From NCBI RefSeq assembly GCF_036867415.1, contig NZ_JBAJHU010000004.1, positions 62,001 to 126,000 of the forward strand: DNA of 64,000 bases. Reading direction: 5' to 3'. The notes under the pieces were generated by a model, which saw only the letters and a program-made list of their open reading frames with translations, was not told the DNA's origin and made no database searches. Both the position numbers and the translations under genes were made by a program. Every line of letters begins with the position of its first letter. The first letter of the stretch is position 1. Positions 1-8,911 of the stretch are shown piece after piece. This stretch comes from Rossellomorea sp036867415 (GTDB lineage: Bacteria > Bacillota > Bacilli > Bacillales > Bacillaceae_B).

Positions 1-2110
1 AGGCTCCCGGTCCGAACATCCCCTGGTCCATCCGCATTCCAGGACCCATCATTCCCGGCCCCGGTCCGTATGGCATTCCTTGAGGCATATGATGCTGCAT
101 CATTCCATATCCTTTTGGACCGCCGCAGCCGCAATCATGATCGCTTGCTCCCATCACACCAGATGGGTGACCCATCGGGCTTTGCGCTCCCATTACTCCG
201 GACGGCTGACCAATTGGCCATTGAGCTCCCATCACGCCGGATGGCTGACCCATTGGACTTTGCGCTCCCATCACGCCAGATGGCTGACCCATTGGCCATT
301 GAGCTCCCATCACGCCGGATGGCTGACCCATTGGCCATTGAGCTCCCATCACGCCGGACGGCTGACCCATCGGACTTTGCGCCCCCATCACGCCATATGG
401 CTGACCCATCGGACTTTGCGCTCCCATCACACCGGACGGCTGACCCATCGGACTTTGCGCTCCCATCACACCGGACGGCTGACCCATTGGACTTTGCGCT
501 CCCATCACGCCGGATGGCTGACCCATTGGACTTTGCGCTCCCATCACGCCGGATGGCTGACCCATTGGCCATTGTCCAGAAGATGGTGACTCTTCCATTG
601 CTCCCTGGACTTGACCATGTGGCCACATCGGCTGACCATGCATGCCTCCCGGAAATCCGGATCCAGGCATTACTGGAGAAGAAGGGTAGCAGTTCTCATA
701 TGGCATCCACTGACCCGGTGCTGATTGGAAAGGCATTTGTGCAGAAGGATAATCGTCATCTTCATCAAAGACGCCCATCACACCGGACGGTTGACCCATT
801 GGACTTTGCGCTCCCATCACACCGGATGGCTGACCCATTGGACTTTGCGCTCCCATCACACCGGATGGCTGACCCATTGGGCTTTGTGCTCCCATCACCC
901 CGGATGGCTGACCCATCGGACTTTGCGCTCCCATCACGCCATATGGCTGACCCATCGGACTTTGCGCTCCCATCACACCGGATGGCTGACCCATCGGACT
1001 TTGCGCTCCCATCACGCCATATGGCTGACCCATTGGGCTTTGCGCTCCCATCACGTCATATGGCTGACCCATCGGGCTTTGCGCTCCCATCACGTCATAT
1101 GGCTGACCCATCGGGCTTTGCGCTCCCATCACGCCGGATGGCTGACCCATCGGGCTTTGGTTTGGCATGAATGGCATCATTGAAGATTCGTCATCATCAT
1201 AACCCATTCCATGCATTATGGGCATTTGCTGCATTCCAGGCATCATCGATGCACCTTGAACCTGACCACCGGGTCCCATCGGCATTCCATGACCTGGATG
1301 CATTCCCCCATGTGGACCTCCAAAACCTGAACCTGGCATTACTGGTGAAGCAGGTGCGCAATTATACGGGTTGAAATACATAGGTTGATTGTACCCTCCT
1401 TGTTGTTGTGGCTGAGCCGGCATTTGTAAGCTTTCTTCTTCGTCATGAATTCCTTTTACATTGTTTTGTTTAGGTTTCTCAGCTTTTGGTTCTATCTTAT
1501 CTTTGGCTTTTGGAAGAATATTGGAAGGTTTAGGCGGCATTTTAGGCATTTCTTTCATTTTGGGTTGAGTTTTCGGCTGAGGTTTTGGCTGCGGTTTTGG
1601 CTGCTGGACCGGTTTTTGCATTGGTTTCTGCATTGGTTTCTGCATCGGTTGTTGCATTGGTTTTTGCATTGGTTTCTGCATCGGTTTCTGCATCGGTTGT
1701 TGCATCGGCTGCTGCATTTGCATATTCGCCATGTTCATCATGTAATAATTATTAATATCAATTTCCGGGACGACCGGCTTCGGCATCTTCGGAGTAAACG
1801 GCTTCTGTGCTTTCTTCGGCTGTTCAGCAGCAGGCTGTGTAATCGGTTTCTGCTCTTTGAAAGGATGCTCAGCTTTAGGCATCTCTTTCATTGGCATTTC
1901 TTTCTTAGGTGCTTCTTTGGATCCGAATTTTATCTGGGTTTCTTTTTTTACGGATCCACCTGAAGCCGGAACTTTGATTTTCATTCCCGGCATTATCATA
2001 TCAGGGTTCGACAGTTGGGCATTCATTTGCTTTAACTCTTCGAAATTCACACCATATTTCTTGGCGATTTTCCAAAGAGTGTCCCCTTTTTGAACAATAT
2101 GGATTTTCAC
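1..2110 (-). CDS. safA: SafA, spore coat assembly protein (C-terminus beyond window)
   Basis: The frame opens at a GTG (2108-2110) behind a GGAGGG ribosome site and stays open for about 703 codons to the window edge, so the gene is partial. Residues 1-50 form a LysM domain (starts VKIHIVQKGDTLWKIAKKYG). After this come a Lys/Pro-rich linker, nine M-Q-K/Q-P tetrapeptides, a Met/Gly/Pro-rich part, and 21 copies of a 13-residue unit close to GAQSPMGQPSGVM in two blocks. The part nearest the edge is Gly/Met/His-rich with a CGC motif. In B. subtilis SafA (about 387 aa) binds SpoVID through its N-terminal region and organises the inner coat. This one is nearly twice as long, all by repeats. spoVID lies in the same window. 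Confidence 0.9.
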   Translation of the reverse strand, partial: MKIHIVQKGDTLWKIAKKYGVNFEELKQMNAQLSNPDMIMPGMKIKVPASGGSVKKETQIKFGSKEAPKKEMPMKEMPKAEHPFKEQKPITQPAAEQPKKAQKPFTPKMPKPVVPEIDINNYYMMNMANMQMQQPMQQPMQKPMQKPMQKPMQQPMQKPMQKPMQKPVQQPKPQPKPQPKTQPKMKEMPKMPPKPSNILPKAKDKIEPKAEKPKQNNVKGIHDEEESLQMPAQPQQQGGYNQPMYFNPYNCAPASPVMPGSGFGGPHGGMHPGHGMPMGPGGQVQGASMMPGMQQMPIMHGMGYDDDESSMMPFMPNQSPMGQPSGVMGAQSPMGQPYDVMGAQSPMGQPYDVMGAQSPMGQPYGVMGAQSPMGQPSGVMGAQSPMGQPYGVMGAQSPMGQPSGVMGAQSPMGQPSGVMGAQSPMGQPSGVMGAQSPMGQPSGVMGVFDEDDDYPSAQMPFQSAPGQWMPYENCYPSSPVMPGSGFPGGMHGQPMWPHGQVQGAMEESPSSGQWPMGQPSGVMGAQSPMGQPSGVMGAQSPMGQPSGVMGAQSPMGQPSGVMGAQSPMGQPYGVMGAQSPMGQPSGVMGAQWPMGQPSGVMGAQWPMGQPSGVMGAQSPMGQPSGVMGAQWPIGQPSGVMGAQSPMGHPSGVMGASDHDCGCGGPKGYGMMQHHMPQGMPYGPGPGMMGPGMRMDQGMFGPGA
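152..580 (-). repeat. 39-bp coding tandem repeat in safA, block 2 (11 units)
   Basis: Eleven units of 39 bp in direct tandem inside safA, each coding for 13 residues of the type GAQSPMGQPSGVM. Units differ by a few bases, mostly synonymous or at the S/Y-G/D position, so the array is old enough to have drifted but has kept its frame. Confidence 0.9.
774..1163 (-). repeat. 39-bp coding tandem repeat in safA, block 1 (10 units)
   Basis: Ten units of the same 39-bp repeat as at 152-580. The two blocks are parted by about 190 bp of non-repeat sequence that codes for an acidic patch (VFDEDD) and a Pro/Met/Gly-rich stretch. Confidence 0.9.
1611..1718 (-). repeat. 12-bp coding repeat (M-Q-K/Q-P) in safA
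   Basis: Nine units of 12 bp, each coding for Met-Gln-Lys-Pro or Met-Gln-Gln-Pro, in the linker between the LysM domain and the 13-residue repeats of SafA. Confidence 0.85.
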
Positions 2111-2140
2111 TCTTTTTCCCTCCTCAGGCATAAGTCTATA

Positions 2141-2149
2141 TATCCTATG
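2141..2149 (-). promoter_or_regulatory. candidate sigma-K type -10 element of safA
   Basis: On the minus strand CATAGGATA matches the sigma-K -10 pattern CATAnnnTA, about 32 bp before the safA start codon. The -35 AC is replaced by GC at 16 bp, so the match is partial. Mother-cell expression of safA is known in B. subtilis; use of this site is inferred. Confidence 0.4.
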
Positions 2150-2257
2150 ACAAGATAGGCAAATTGCTAATCATCTACATAAAAACTTATGAAATGGCAG
2201 GGGAAAATATACCAGATAGTAAGCTGTATATGCTTTCAATTCAACAAAGTCTTCAGA

Positions 2258-2293
2258 ACAAAAAAGAACGGACAGAAAATTTTTTCTGCCCGC
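2258..2293 (-). terminator. rho-independent terminator after nadA
   Basis: An 11-bp stem (CGGGCAGAAAA with TTTTCTGTCCG, one G-T pair) with a two-base loop and a following T-run, downstream of the nadA stop. It separates the nad operon from safA. Confidence 0.8.
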
Positions 2294-2324
2294 TTCATCC
2301 CCGAGGACCAATCTGCCGGGGGTT

Positions 2325-3431
2325 CTACACCCTGCTCAGCATCCGGTTCAGTGCCAGGATGGCGTTTCTTGATGTGTCTTCGTCTACTTTTATAATATTT
2401 TGCGTTCTGTTTTCCATGACCGTTTCCAATGCCCAAAGTAAGTGGGGAAGGTCGATCCGGTTCATTGTCAGGCATGGGCACATATATGGATTGAGGGAAA
2501 TGATCAGCTTATCGGGATGGTCCGCAATCAGCCGCTTGACCAGGTTCATTTCGGTCCCGATTGCCCAGGAACTGCCCATTGATGCACTCCGGATCGTTTC
2601 GATGATGAACTTCGTGCTCCCATTCAAGTCTGATTTCTCAACAACCTCCCGCCGGCATTCGGGATGGACGATAATTTTCATTTCAGGGTGGGCCATCCGT
2701 ACATGTTCCATGTTTTTCTCTGTAAAGTTTTCATGGACCGAGCAATGTCCTTTCCACAAGATCACCCTGATGTCTTCCACATCCCCTGCATACATCAATT
2801 CTTCCGTGATTGGGTCCCACACAGCCATTTCATTCATTTTCACTCCAAGGTCTGCTGCTGTATTCCTGCCGAGATGCTGATCAGGGAGGAACAGGATCCG
2901 TTCCTTTTCCTCCAGTGCCCATTCCACCATTTTGTGCGCGTTTGATGATGTGACGGTAGCCCCGCCATTCCTGCCGACAAAGCTTTTAATGGAAGCAGTT
3001 GAATTGACATAGGTAAGAGGGATGATCGTATCTCCATATATCCCCTGCAGCCTTCGCCAGGCTTTTTCTGTTTGATGAATATCGGCCATGTCAGCCATTG
3101 AGCATCCCGCTCTCATATCCGGCAAAATGACCTGTTGATGTTCCTGCGTTAAAATGTCAGCAGTTTCCGCCATGAAATGTACACCGCAGAATACGATATA
3201 ATCTGCTTCCTGGTTTTCTGATGAAAGCTGCGCCAATTGAAGCGAATCTCCGACTGCATCGGCAAACTGGATGACTTCATCTTTCTGATAATGGTGGCCC
3301 GGGATGAAGAGCTTTTTTCCCAGTACCTTTTTGATTTTCCATACTCTGTTCTCCATCTCTTCCTTCGTAAGAGAGGTGATCGACTCAGGCAGGACACCTG
3401 TTTGTACCGTAAGTTCTTCCAGCAATCCCAT
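2325..3431 (-). CDS. nadA: quinolinate synthase NadA
   Basis: Condenses iminoaspartate with dihydroxyacetone phosphate to quinolinate, the second step of de novo NAD synthesis, in the cytoplasm. The protein has 368 residues, the same as B. subtilis NadA. Cys110 (DMRAGCSM), Cys230 (KGHCSVH) and Cys320 (MCPC) stand at the positions of the three [4Fe-4S] ligands known there. His47/His48 (PGHHYQK) belong to the conserved N-terminal motif. It is the last gene of nadB-nadC-nadA and overlaps nadC by one base. The divergent cysteine desulfurase NifS probably supplies sulfur for the cluster. A terminator follows. Confidence 0.97.
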   Translation of the reverse strand: MGLLEELTVQTGVLPESITSLTKEEMENRVWKIKKVLGKKLFIPGHHYQKDEVIQFADAVGDSLQLAQLSSENQEADYIVFCGVHFMAETADILTQEHQQVILPDMRAGCSMADMADIHQTEKAWRRLQGIYGDTIIPLTYVNSTASIKSFVGRNGGATVTSSNAHKMVEWALEEKERILFLPDQHLGRNTAADLGVKMNEMAVWDPITEELMYAGDVEDIRVILWKGHCSVHENFTEKNMEHVRMAHPEMKIIVHPECRREVVEKSDLNGSTKFIIETIRSASMGSSWAIGTEMNLVKRLIADHPDKLIISLNPYMCPCLTMNRIDLPHLLWALETVMENRTQNIIKVDEDTSRNAILALNRMLSRV

Positions 3432-4282
3432 TATGAAGCCCCCTCATGAATGAATACTCTGGCACTTATATCCAGCGATTTGACGGAATGAGTTAAATAC
3501 CCAAGTGAAATATATCCGACTCCGGTATGTGCATACTCAGACAAATTGACTTCCGTAATCCCCCCCGATGCCTCAGTCACAATGTGAGGGGGGACATGGT
3601 GAATCCATTCCTTGATCTGCCCGGGGCTGCAGTTATCAAACATGATGATGTCTGCACCGCTTTCCACGGCTTCCTTGAGATCCTCTTCACATTCCACTTC
3701 CACTTCTATTTTCACTGTATGACCGCACTTCTGCTTCACCTTATTAATAGCGGACGAAATCGAACCTGCAAATGAAAGATGGTTATCCTTTAACAAGACT
3801 GCATCGTACAGTCCGTTCCGGTGGTTGTAAGCCCCTCCAGTCCTGACGGCGTATTTCTCGAGCATCCGCAGACCCGGTGTCGTTTTTCTGGTGTCGCAGA
3901 TCCTGACCCCGCTTCCCGATGTCACTTGAACTGCCCGGTTGGCTGCTGTCGCTATGCCGCTCATGCGCTGAATAAGATTTAACACGACCCGTTCTCCCTG
4001 CAGCAGGGTTCTCATACACCCGGTCACCTTGGCGAGCAGCTGCCCTTCCTTTACCCTGTCCCCATCTTGCACATGCACGTCTGCTTCGGCACCCGGATCC
4101 AATAGTGAGAATGCCGTCTCAATCACACTTTTGCCGCAGAAAATACCCTCTTCCTTCACGATTAAGAAAAATGTCCCTTTGTCTTCGGCAGCAAAAACAC
4201 TTTCCGATGAGAGATCACCATCTCCCAGATCTTCTATGAAAAATTCTTCAAGCATAGATTTCAATTTGATGTTGTTCATCAT
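3431..4282 (-). CDS. nadC: nicotinate-nucleotide pyrophosphorylase (carboxylating) NadC
   Basis: Turns quinolinate and PRPP into nicotinate mononucleotide with loss of CO2. The 283-residue protein shows the quinolinate phosphoribosyltransferase signature: RKTTPGLRMLEKYAV at about residues 132-146, HRNGLYDAVLLKDNH at about 154-168, and an acidic EVEVE strand. The start is ATG-ATG behind AAGGTGG, so either Met is possible. The gene overlaps the 3' end of nadB by 35 bp and the start of nadA by 1 bp, which points to translational coupling of the three. Confidence 0.96.
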   Translation of the reverse strand: MMNNIKLKSMLEEFFIEDLGDGDLSSESVFAAEDKGTFFLIVKEEGIFCGKSVIETAFSLLDPGAEADVHVQDGDRVKEGQLLAKVTGCMRTLLQGERVVLNLIQRMSGIATAANRAVQVTSGSGVRICDTRKTTPGLRMLEKYAVRTGGAYNHRNGLYDAVLLKDNHLSFAGSISSAINKVKQKCGHTVKIEVEVECEEDLKEAVESGADIIMFDNCSPGQIKEWIHHVPPHIVTEASGGITEVNLSEYAHTGVGYISLGYLTHSVKSLDISARVFIHEGAS

Positions 4283-5825
4283 ATACCACCTTCAATTGAT
4301 GATTTTCTTTCATTAATAAAATCGAGCGTTTAAACCATTCTTCATCGTTTTCTAGCGGGTAGTCAGACCGGATATGCCCGCCTCTGCTTTCCGTTCTGAT
4401 GAGTGCTGACTGTGTAATAAGCGTACTGACCACCCACATCAAGTATGTTTGTATCTCACTTTGTGATAACGGATCCAGGTCTGTATTAAAGGATAATGAT
4501 CGTGCGTTCAACCAGTTGAGGTGACGAGTCAAATTCTTTTCATTCCGGATGATTCCCACATCCCTCATCATCCGCTCTTTTAGCTCAGCTCCATTAAAGT
4601 TGATTTCAGGCGGGTTCCCGCATTGTTCTGATTCCATGATCTCAGGAGGAGCGTTCTTATTGGACGTTATCAGATGTTTTGCCAGTCGCTCTCCAAATAC
4701 CAGTCCTTCAAGCAGCGAGTTGGATGCAAGCCGGTTTGCCCCATGCAATCCGGTGCAGGCAACCTCCCCGATTGCATACAACCCCTCAATGGTGGAATTT
4801 CCCACTTCGTCGGTCAGGATCCCTCCCATCGTGAAATGACACCCGGGGGAAACAGGTATTTTACCCTCATCCAAAGGTATTTGATGAATCTTACACATTT
4901 TTGTAATCGAAGGAAATTTCGCTTCGAAATCTTTTACCGGTGAAATATCGAGATAAATCGTCTTCCCCGAGAGCCGCTCACCATTTATCCTTTCAGCGAC
5001 AATGTGGCGCGGCGCAAGCTCCAGCTGCGGATGGACCCCTTCCATGATCCTTTCGCCTCTTTCATTGATGAGAAGGGCCCCCGCTCCCCGGACAGCTTCT
5101 GAAATGAGCCCGCCTGACTCGCCGCGCAGGGACAAAAGGGTCGGATGAAATTGGATGAATTCCATATCAGACAGCGCAGCACCTGTCCGGAACGCCAAAG
5201 CCATTCCGTCACCGGCTGCAGTCGGCGCGTTGCTGTTCACCGAATACACGGCACCAGCGCCTCCGGTGGCAAGGACCACGTGAGAAGCAGGATAATAGTT
5301 GATGGAGCCGTCAACAAGTTTTGTTTTGACACCACAGCACTTACCCCGTATATTCTTGACGAGTTCAAAGACCATTTCCCCCTCGACGATCCTTGTTTTC
5401 TCATCAAGTGCATTCAATAAGTATTCCACCATGAATCTGCCCGTTTGATCACCGCCGCTATGCAGGATCCTGGCGATGCTGTGAGCACCCTCCATTCCGA
5501 GCGCGAGTTCCCCATCACTTTTTCTGTCAAAGGGTGCTCCGTCCCCAATCATGTAATCTACTATTCTTTTTCCATCACTGATCACGTTCTTTACAATATG
5601 TTCAGGCTGATGATGGCAGCCTGCTTTCAAGGTATCTTTTGTGTGGAGTTCCACCTTATCCCATTTGCCTACCGGTGCCGCAATCCCGCCCTGTGCAAGA
5701 TAGGAATTACTGTCCCTCAACTTTTTCTTTGTGATAATCATCACATTCAAGTGCTCCTGTAGCTGACGGGCAAGCTGCAATGCTGCAATTCCGCTGCCCA
5801 CTATGATTACGTCGGTTTTTATCAT
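4248..5825 (-). CDS. nadB: L-aspartate oxidase NadB
   Basis: An FAD enzyme that oxidises L-aspartate to iminoaspartate, the first step of NAD synthesis. The 525-residue protein has an N-terminal dinucleotide fold (VIIVGSGIAALQLA), the QGGIA motif, the FIQFHPT motif and the C-terminal FAD loop IGEVACTGLHGANRLASNSL, typical of the succinate dehydrogenase flavoprotein superfamily. The start ATG follows AGGAGG. It is the first gene of the operon and is divergent from nifS; the shared intergenic region carries a NadR-type palindrome. Confidence 0.96.
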   Translation of the reverse strand: MIKTDVIIVGSGIAALQLARQLQEHLNVMIITKKKLRDSNSYLAQGGIAAPVGKWDKVELHTKDTLKAGCHHQPEHIVKNVISDGKRIVDYMIGDGAPFDRKSDGELALGMEGAHSIARILHSGGDQTGRFMVEYLLNALDEKTRIVEGEMVFELVKNIRGKCCGVKTKLVDGSINYYPASHVVLATGGAGAVYSVNSNAPTAAGDGMALAFRTGAALSDMEFIQFHPTLLSLRGESGGLISEAVRGAGALLINERGERIMEGVHPQLELAPRHIVAERINGERLSGKTIYLDISPVKDFEAKFPSITKMCKIHQIPLDEGKIPVSPGCHFTMGGILTDEVGNSTIEGLYAIGEVACTGLHGANRLASNSLLEGLVFGERLAKHLITSNKNAPPEIMESEQCGNPPEINFNGAELKERMMRDVGIIRNEKNLTRHLNWLNARSLSFNTDLDPLSQSEIQTYLMWVVSTLITQSALIRTESRGGHIRSDYPLENDEEWFKRSILLMKENHQLKVVYDEQHQIEIYA

Positions 5826-5846
5826 GCGAAAATCCTCCTGATTATT

Positions 5847-5865
5847 TACAGGTGTCTTGACACAT
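5847..5865. promoter_or_regulatory. NadR (YrxA)-type operator between nadB and nifS
   Basis: The perfect palindrome GTGTC-TT-GACAC lies in the 108-bp divergent region. Its right half is also the TTGACA -35 hexamer of a possible nifS promoter. B. subtilis NadR represses this same divergent pair when nicotinate is present, and nadR lies just beyond nifS. The sequence and context fit; binding is inferred. Confidence 0.7.
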
Positions 5866-5933
5866 ATATTTACACATTATTAAACTAATGACAAGAGTTT
5901 TTTTATAGACTGCTAGCTGAAGGAGAATGAAAG

Positions 5934-7070
5934 ATGCTTTATTTCGATTATGCGGCAACGACACCGGTAGATCCGGAATGTTTAAAGATTTATGCGAAAG
6001 TCAGTGAAGATTATTGGGGGAATGCCAGCAGCCTGCATGATACGGGCGGGAAAGCTCAGCTTCTGCTGGAGAATTGCCGGAAGCGGCTTGGAGGGGTCTT
6101 AGGTGTTCCGGCTCAGGGAATATCGTTTACTTCCGGCGGAACGGAGGGAAATCACCTCGCCCTTCTTTCATTGGCATTCAGTTATGAAAAGAAGGGCAGA
6201 CATGTCATCATCAGCGGGGCGGAACATTCTTCCCTTCACAGTGCCGCTGCCTTTTTGGAGAGAGAAGGTTTCCTGATCACAATGATTCCTTATACTTCAG
6301 AAGGTCTTATCGATCTGGATGCTTTGGAAGAAGCCATTACAGATCAAACGACGGTGGTATCCGTCAGTCATGCCAATGGAGAAATCGGATCGATTCAGCC
6401 GCTTCTGGATATAAAGAAACTGCTTCATGGTAAAGATATTTTATTTCATAGTGATATGGTACAATCCTTTGGAAAGTTGGATAGTAAACAAGCTGCTTCG
6501 ATCGTAGACAGCTTGACGATCTCATCTCATAAAATCTACGGGCCAAAAGGTGTCGGTGCCGTCTATTTTCATCCTAGTTCAGATATCCGTCCCTATATGC
6601 CGCACCAAACCCATGAACATGGATTCAGGGGGGGCACTGTAAATCTTCCCGGGATAGCAGGGCTGACAACGGCTGCATTAAAAACAAACCCCCTTGATGA
6701 ATATGATCACTTTACCGGACTGCGAAACCATTTCTTCAAGGTGCTGGGAAGCTCATCAGAAACCCCGTTCACTGTATACGGTGCTCCCGAGGCCCGCCAG
6801 CTCCCCCATATAATCGGGATGAGAATCGACGGAGTAGAAGGTCAATGGCTTATGCTTGAGTGTAACCGGAGAGGCATTCATCTTTCGACAGGCAGTGCCT
6901 GTCAGTCGGGAAAACACTCCATTTCGAAGACGCTGGATGCCATGGGATTGGGAGAAAGGGAAGGAAAAGAATTTATCCGCATTTCCCTCGGGAGGGATAC
7001 AACCCGCGGGCAAATCGAAGAACTTGCAGAAGTCCTCTCCCATATTCGGCACGATGCATACATTTCTTAA
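5934..7070 (+). CDS. nifS: cysteine desulfurase NifS (NAD locus)
   Basis: A PLP enzyme that releases sulfur from cysteine for Fe-S cluster assembly. It has 378 residues, with the PLP lysine at Lys200 (TISSHKIYGPKG) and the persulfide Cys323 (STGSACQSGK). The start ATG follows GAAGGAG. It is the only rightward gene in the nad cluster besides nadR. Beside nadA, its most likely job is to load the NadA [4Fe-4S] cluster, as shown for the B. subtilis homologue. Divergent expression from the NadR-controlled region would match supply to demand. Confidence 0.94.
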   Translation: MLYFDYAATTPVDPECLKIYAKVSEDYWGNASSLHDTGGKAQLLLENCRKRLGGVLGVPAQGISFTSGGTEGNHLALLSLAFSYEKKGRHVIISGAEHSSLHSAAAFLEREGFLITMIPYTSEGLIDLDALEEAITDQTTVVSVSHANGEIGSIQPLLDIKKLLHGKDILFHSDMVQSFGKLDSKQAASIVDSLTISSHKIYGPKGVGAVYFHPSSDIRPYMPHQTHEHGFRGGTVNLPGIAGLTTAALKTNPLDEYDHFTGLRNHFFKVLGSSSETPFTVYGAPEARQLPHIIGMRIDGVEGQWLMLECNRRGIHLSTGSACQSGKHSISKTLDAMGLGEREGKEFIRISLGRDTTRGQIEELAEVLSHIRHDAYIS

Positions 7071-7264
7071 CTTGAACAATCAATTATGGTATGATTTCCT
7101 ATATAAAATGCTCTTTTCTACAAGATTGTTGCTGTCGTACGTATCAAGGAGACTGATTGAAGTGCTCGCACATGCTCTTTTCGAACCCAAGTTTTAATAA
7201 CCGACAATACCCAATTTGTGGTATTTTCTAGTGTGCAAAGTAACAAAGTTTACGAAAAGAGCCA

Positions 7265-7270
7265 TATAAT
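7265..7270 (+). promoter_or_regulatory. possible -10 box before nadR
   Basis: A perfect TATAAT 20 bp before the GTG of nadR. No good -35 hexamer lies 16-18 bp upstream, so this is only a candidate; nadR could also be read through from nifS. The rest of 7071-7290 shows nothing else clear. Confidence 0.3.
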
Positions 7271-7290
7271 AAAAAACGGAGGAGATAGCA

Positions 7291-7833
7291 GTGGCAGGGA
7301 AAAAGATTCTTGGAGAGGAAAGAAGGCAGGTCATTCTGGATCTTCTCTTATCGAAACAAGCCCCGATAACAGGCGGCGACCTCGCGAAGCTCGCAAATGT
7401 AAGCCGGCAGGTCATCGTCAGTGATATCACTTTGCTGAAGGCCAAAGGAGAGCCGATACTTGCTACGAGTCAAGGCTATCTGTATATGCCAAGTTCGAAT
7501 CGTGACATGATGGCGGAACGGATCGTCGCTTGTCAGCACGCTCCGGACAGGGCAGAAGAGGAACTTTTGTTACTCGTGGATCACGGTGTCACCGTGAAGG
7601 ATGTAAAAATCGAGCACGGCGTTTACGGTGACCTGACAGCATCCATCATGGTCTCGAACCGGAAAGAAGTGGAAAAGTTCCTAACCAAAATCGAAACAAC
7701 GCAAGCCGCATACTTATCTGAATTAACAGAAGGTGTGCATTTACATACGCTTATGGCTCACAATGAGGAAACATTGCTGAAAGCAGAAAATGCCCTTAAG
7801 GAAGCCGGTTTTTTAATGAAATCATATGGATAA
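7291..7833 (+). CDS. nadR: NadR/NiaR transcriptional repressor of NAD synthesis
   Basis: A 180-residue DNA-binding repressor that uses nicotinic acid as co-repressor. Residues about 5-60 form an HTH_11-type winged helix (ILDLLLSKQAPITGGDLAKL and VSRQVIVSDITLLKAKG). The C-terminal 3H domain shows its conserved histidines in DHGV, EHGVYGDL and EGVHLHTLMAH. The start is GTG behind GGAGGAG. Length matches B. subtilis NadR (YrxA). Position next to nifS and the palindrome in the nadB-nifS region support its role at this locus. Confidence 0.93.
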   Translation: MAGKKILGEERRQVILDLLLSKQAPITGGDLAKLANVSRQVIVSDITLLKAKGEPILATSQGYLYMPSSNRDMMAERIVACQHAPDRAEEELLLLVDHGVTVKDVKIEHGVYGDLTASIMVSNRKEVEKFLTKIETTQAAYLSELTEGVHLHTLMAHNEETLLKAENALKEAGFLMKSYG

Positions 7834-7839
7834 AATGAA

Positions 7840-7873
7840 CCCCCGGTCCTCAAAATCAGGACCGGGGCTTTTA
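7840..7873. terminator. terminator between convergent nadR and pheA
   Basis: A 10-bp GC-rich stem (CCCCGGTCCT with AGGACCGGGG) and a 7-base loop, followed by CTTTT on the plus strand. It lies between the convergent 3' ends and probably serves nadR. Confidence 0.8.
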
Positions 7874-7894
7874 CTCGGACGGGCTCAGCATGAT

Positions 7895-8746
7895 TTATTT
7901 CTCCAACAGGTAAGATGCATACGTCCCGATCATTTTCACTTCACAACCCAGTGCCTCCATCTCGCTGACGGCTCCCGGCAGCAGCACCTCGTCCATGCCA
8001 TGGGCAACATCGATCAGGAAGAAATAATCCCCCAAACCGGTCTTCAACGGCCTTGATTCGATCTTGCTTAAATTCAGCTGCCTCCAGGCAAACGTGGAAA
8101 GAACCTGATGAAGCGCTCCTGAACGGTCTTTCGGTAGAGTAACCATCAGTGTCGTCTTGTCTCCGCTCTTTTCATGGGGAAGTTCAAGAGAATCATATTG
8201 ATTATGCAGAACGATGAACCGTGTATGATTGTAAGCAAAATCATGGATGTTCTTATGTATGATCGTTAACCCGTACTCTAGAGCAGCCAATTCATTGCCG
8301 ATTGCCGCCAGCCTTTCCTGCCCGTGCTCGCTTACATATTTGGCAGCTGCTGCGGTTGACGTCGCCTGCTCCAGTGGAGTGCCCCGGAAATTCTGATGAA
8401 GGAATTTATGACACTGAGCGAGTGCATGAGAATGGGACAAAATCTTCTCTACCTTGCTTTCATCTCCGCCATGGCCGGGATGCACCATCAGATGCTGCTG
8501 AATAGGGGAAGTAAGCTCGGCAACAATGGATAAATTCGCTTCATGAAACAAGTAATCAACCGTAATATGTACAGAACCCTCCAGTGCGTTTTCCAAAGGG
8601 ACGACAGCATAGTCAGCCTCTCCCTCAATGACAGCCTCTATACAATCGGGTATCGTAACACAGGGTACTTTATTTTCTACTGGAAAAGCTTTCTTCACGG
8701 CAAGGTCCGTGAAAGAAGCCTGAGGTCCTAAATAAGCAATTTTCAA
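7895..8746 (-). CDS. pheA: prephenate dehydratase PheA
   Basis: Converts prephenate to phenylpyruvate in phenylalanine synthesis. I place the start at TTG (8744-8746) behind GAGAGGAAGAG because the family begins at KIAYLGP; the ATG at 8788 would add 14 unmatched residues. The resulting 283 aa is close to B. subtilis PheA (285). The catalytic TRF motif is at 175-177. The C-terminal ACT domain has ESRP at 230-233, the phenylalanine-binding signature, so feedback inhibition is expected. pheB lies upstream but is parted from it by a terminator. Confidence 0.95.
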   Translation of the reverse strand: MKIAYLGPQASFTDLAVKKAFPVENKVPCVTIPDCIEAVIEGEADYAVVPLENALEGSVHITVDYLFHEANLSIVAELTSPIQQHLMVHPGHGGDESKVEKILSHSHALAQCHKFLHQNFRGTPLEQATSTAAAAKYVSEHGQERLAAIGNELAALEYGLTIIHKNIHDFAYNHTRFIVLHNQYDSLELPHEKSGDKTTLMVTLPKDRSGALHQVLSTFAWRQLNLSKIESRPLKTGLGDYFFLIDVAHGMDEVLLPGAVSEMEALGCEVKMIGTYASYLLEK

Positions 8747-8875
8747 ATGGTCTCTTCCTCTCAAGAAATTTATTGAACATTCTAACATGTAAAGGATCGT
8801 TTTGTATACTACATCTTTTAAAAAAAGTTATATCAAAATCATTTTTCATGACGGGTTAACATATACTTTCCAGAC

Positions 8876-8911
8876 AAAAAAAGAAGTGTCAGGCCCCTGA
8901 GCCCAACACTT
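8876..8911 (-). terminator. terminator overlapping the 3' end of pheB
   Basis: An 11-bp stem from AAGTGTTGGGC and GCCTGACACTT (two G-T pairs), then CTTTTTTT. The pheB stop codon lies inside the stem. The rest of 8789-8875 shows no other clear signal. Confidence 0.75.

Noticed and set aside
70..1183. Several long open frames on both strands over the left end (plus-strand frames rich in PSRRMADP or HHAGWLTHW, minus-strand frame rich in DGSAKS)
   Set aside because: They are shadow frames of the 39-bp repeats in safA. The true minus-strand frame has a ribosome site, a LysM domain and stays open to the edge.
1445..1963. Plus-strand frame rich in Phe, His, Arg and Leu
   Set aside because: It is the antisense of the Lys/Pro/Gln-rich linker of SafA; no ribosome site and no known domain.
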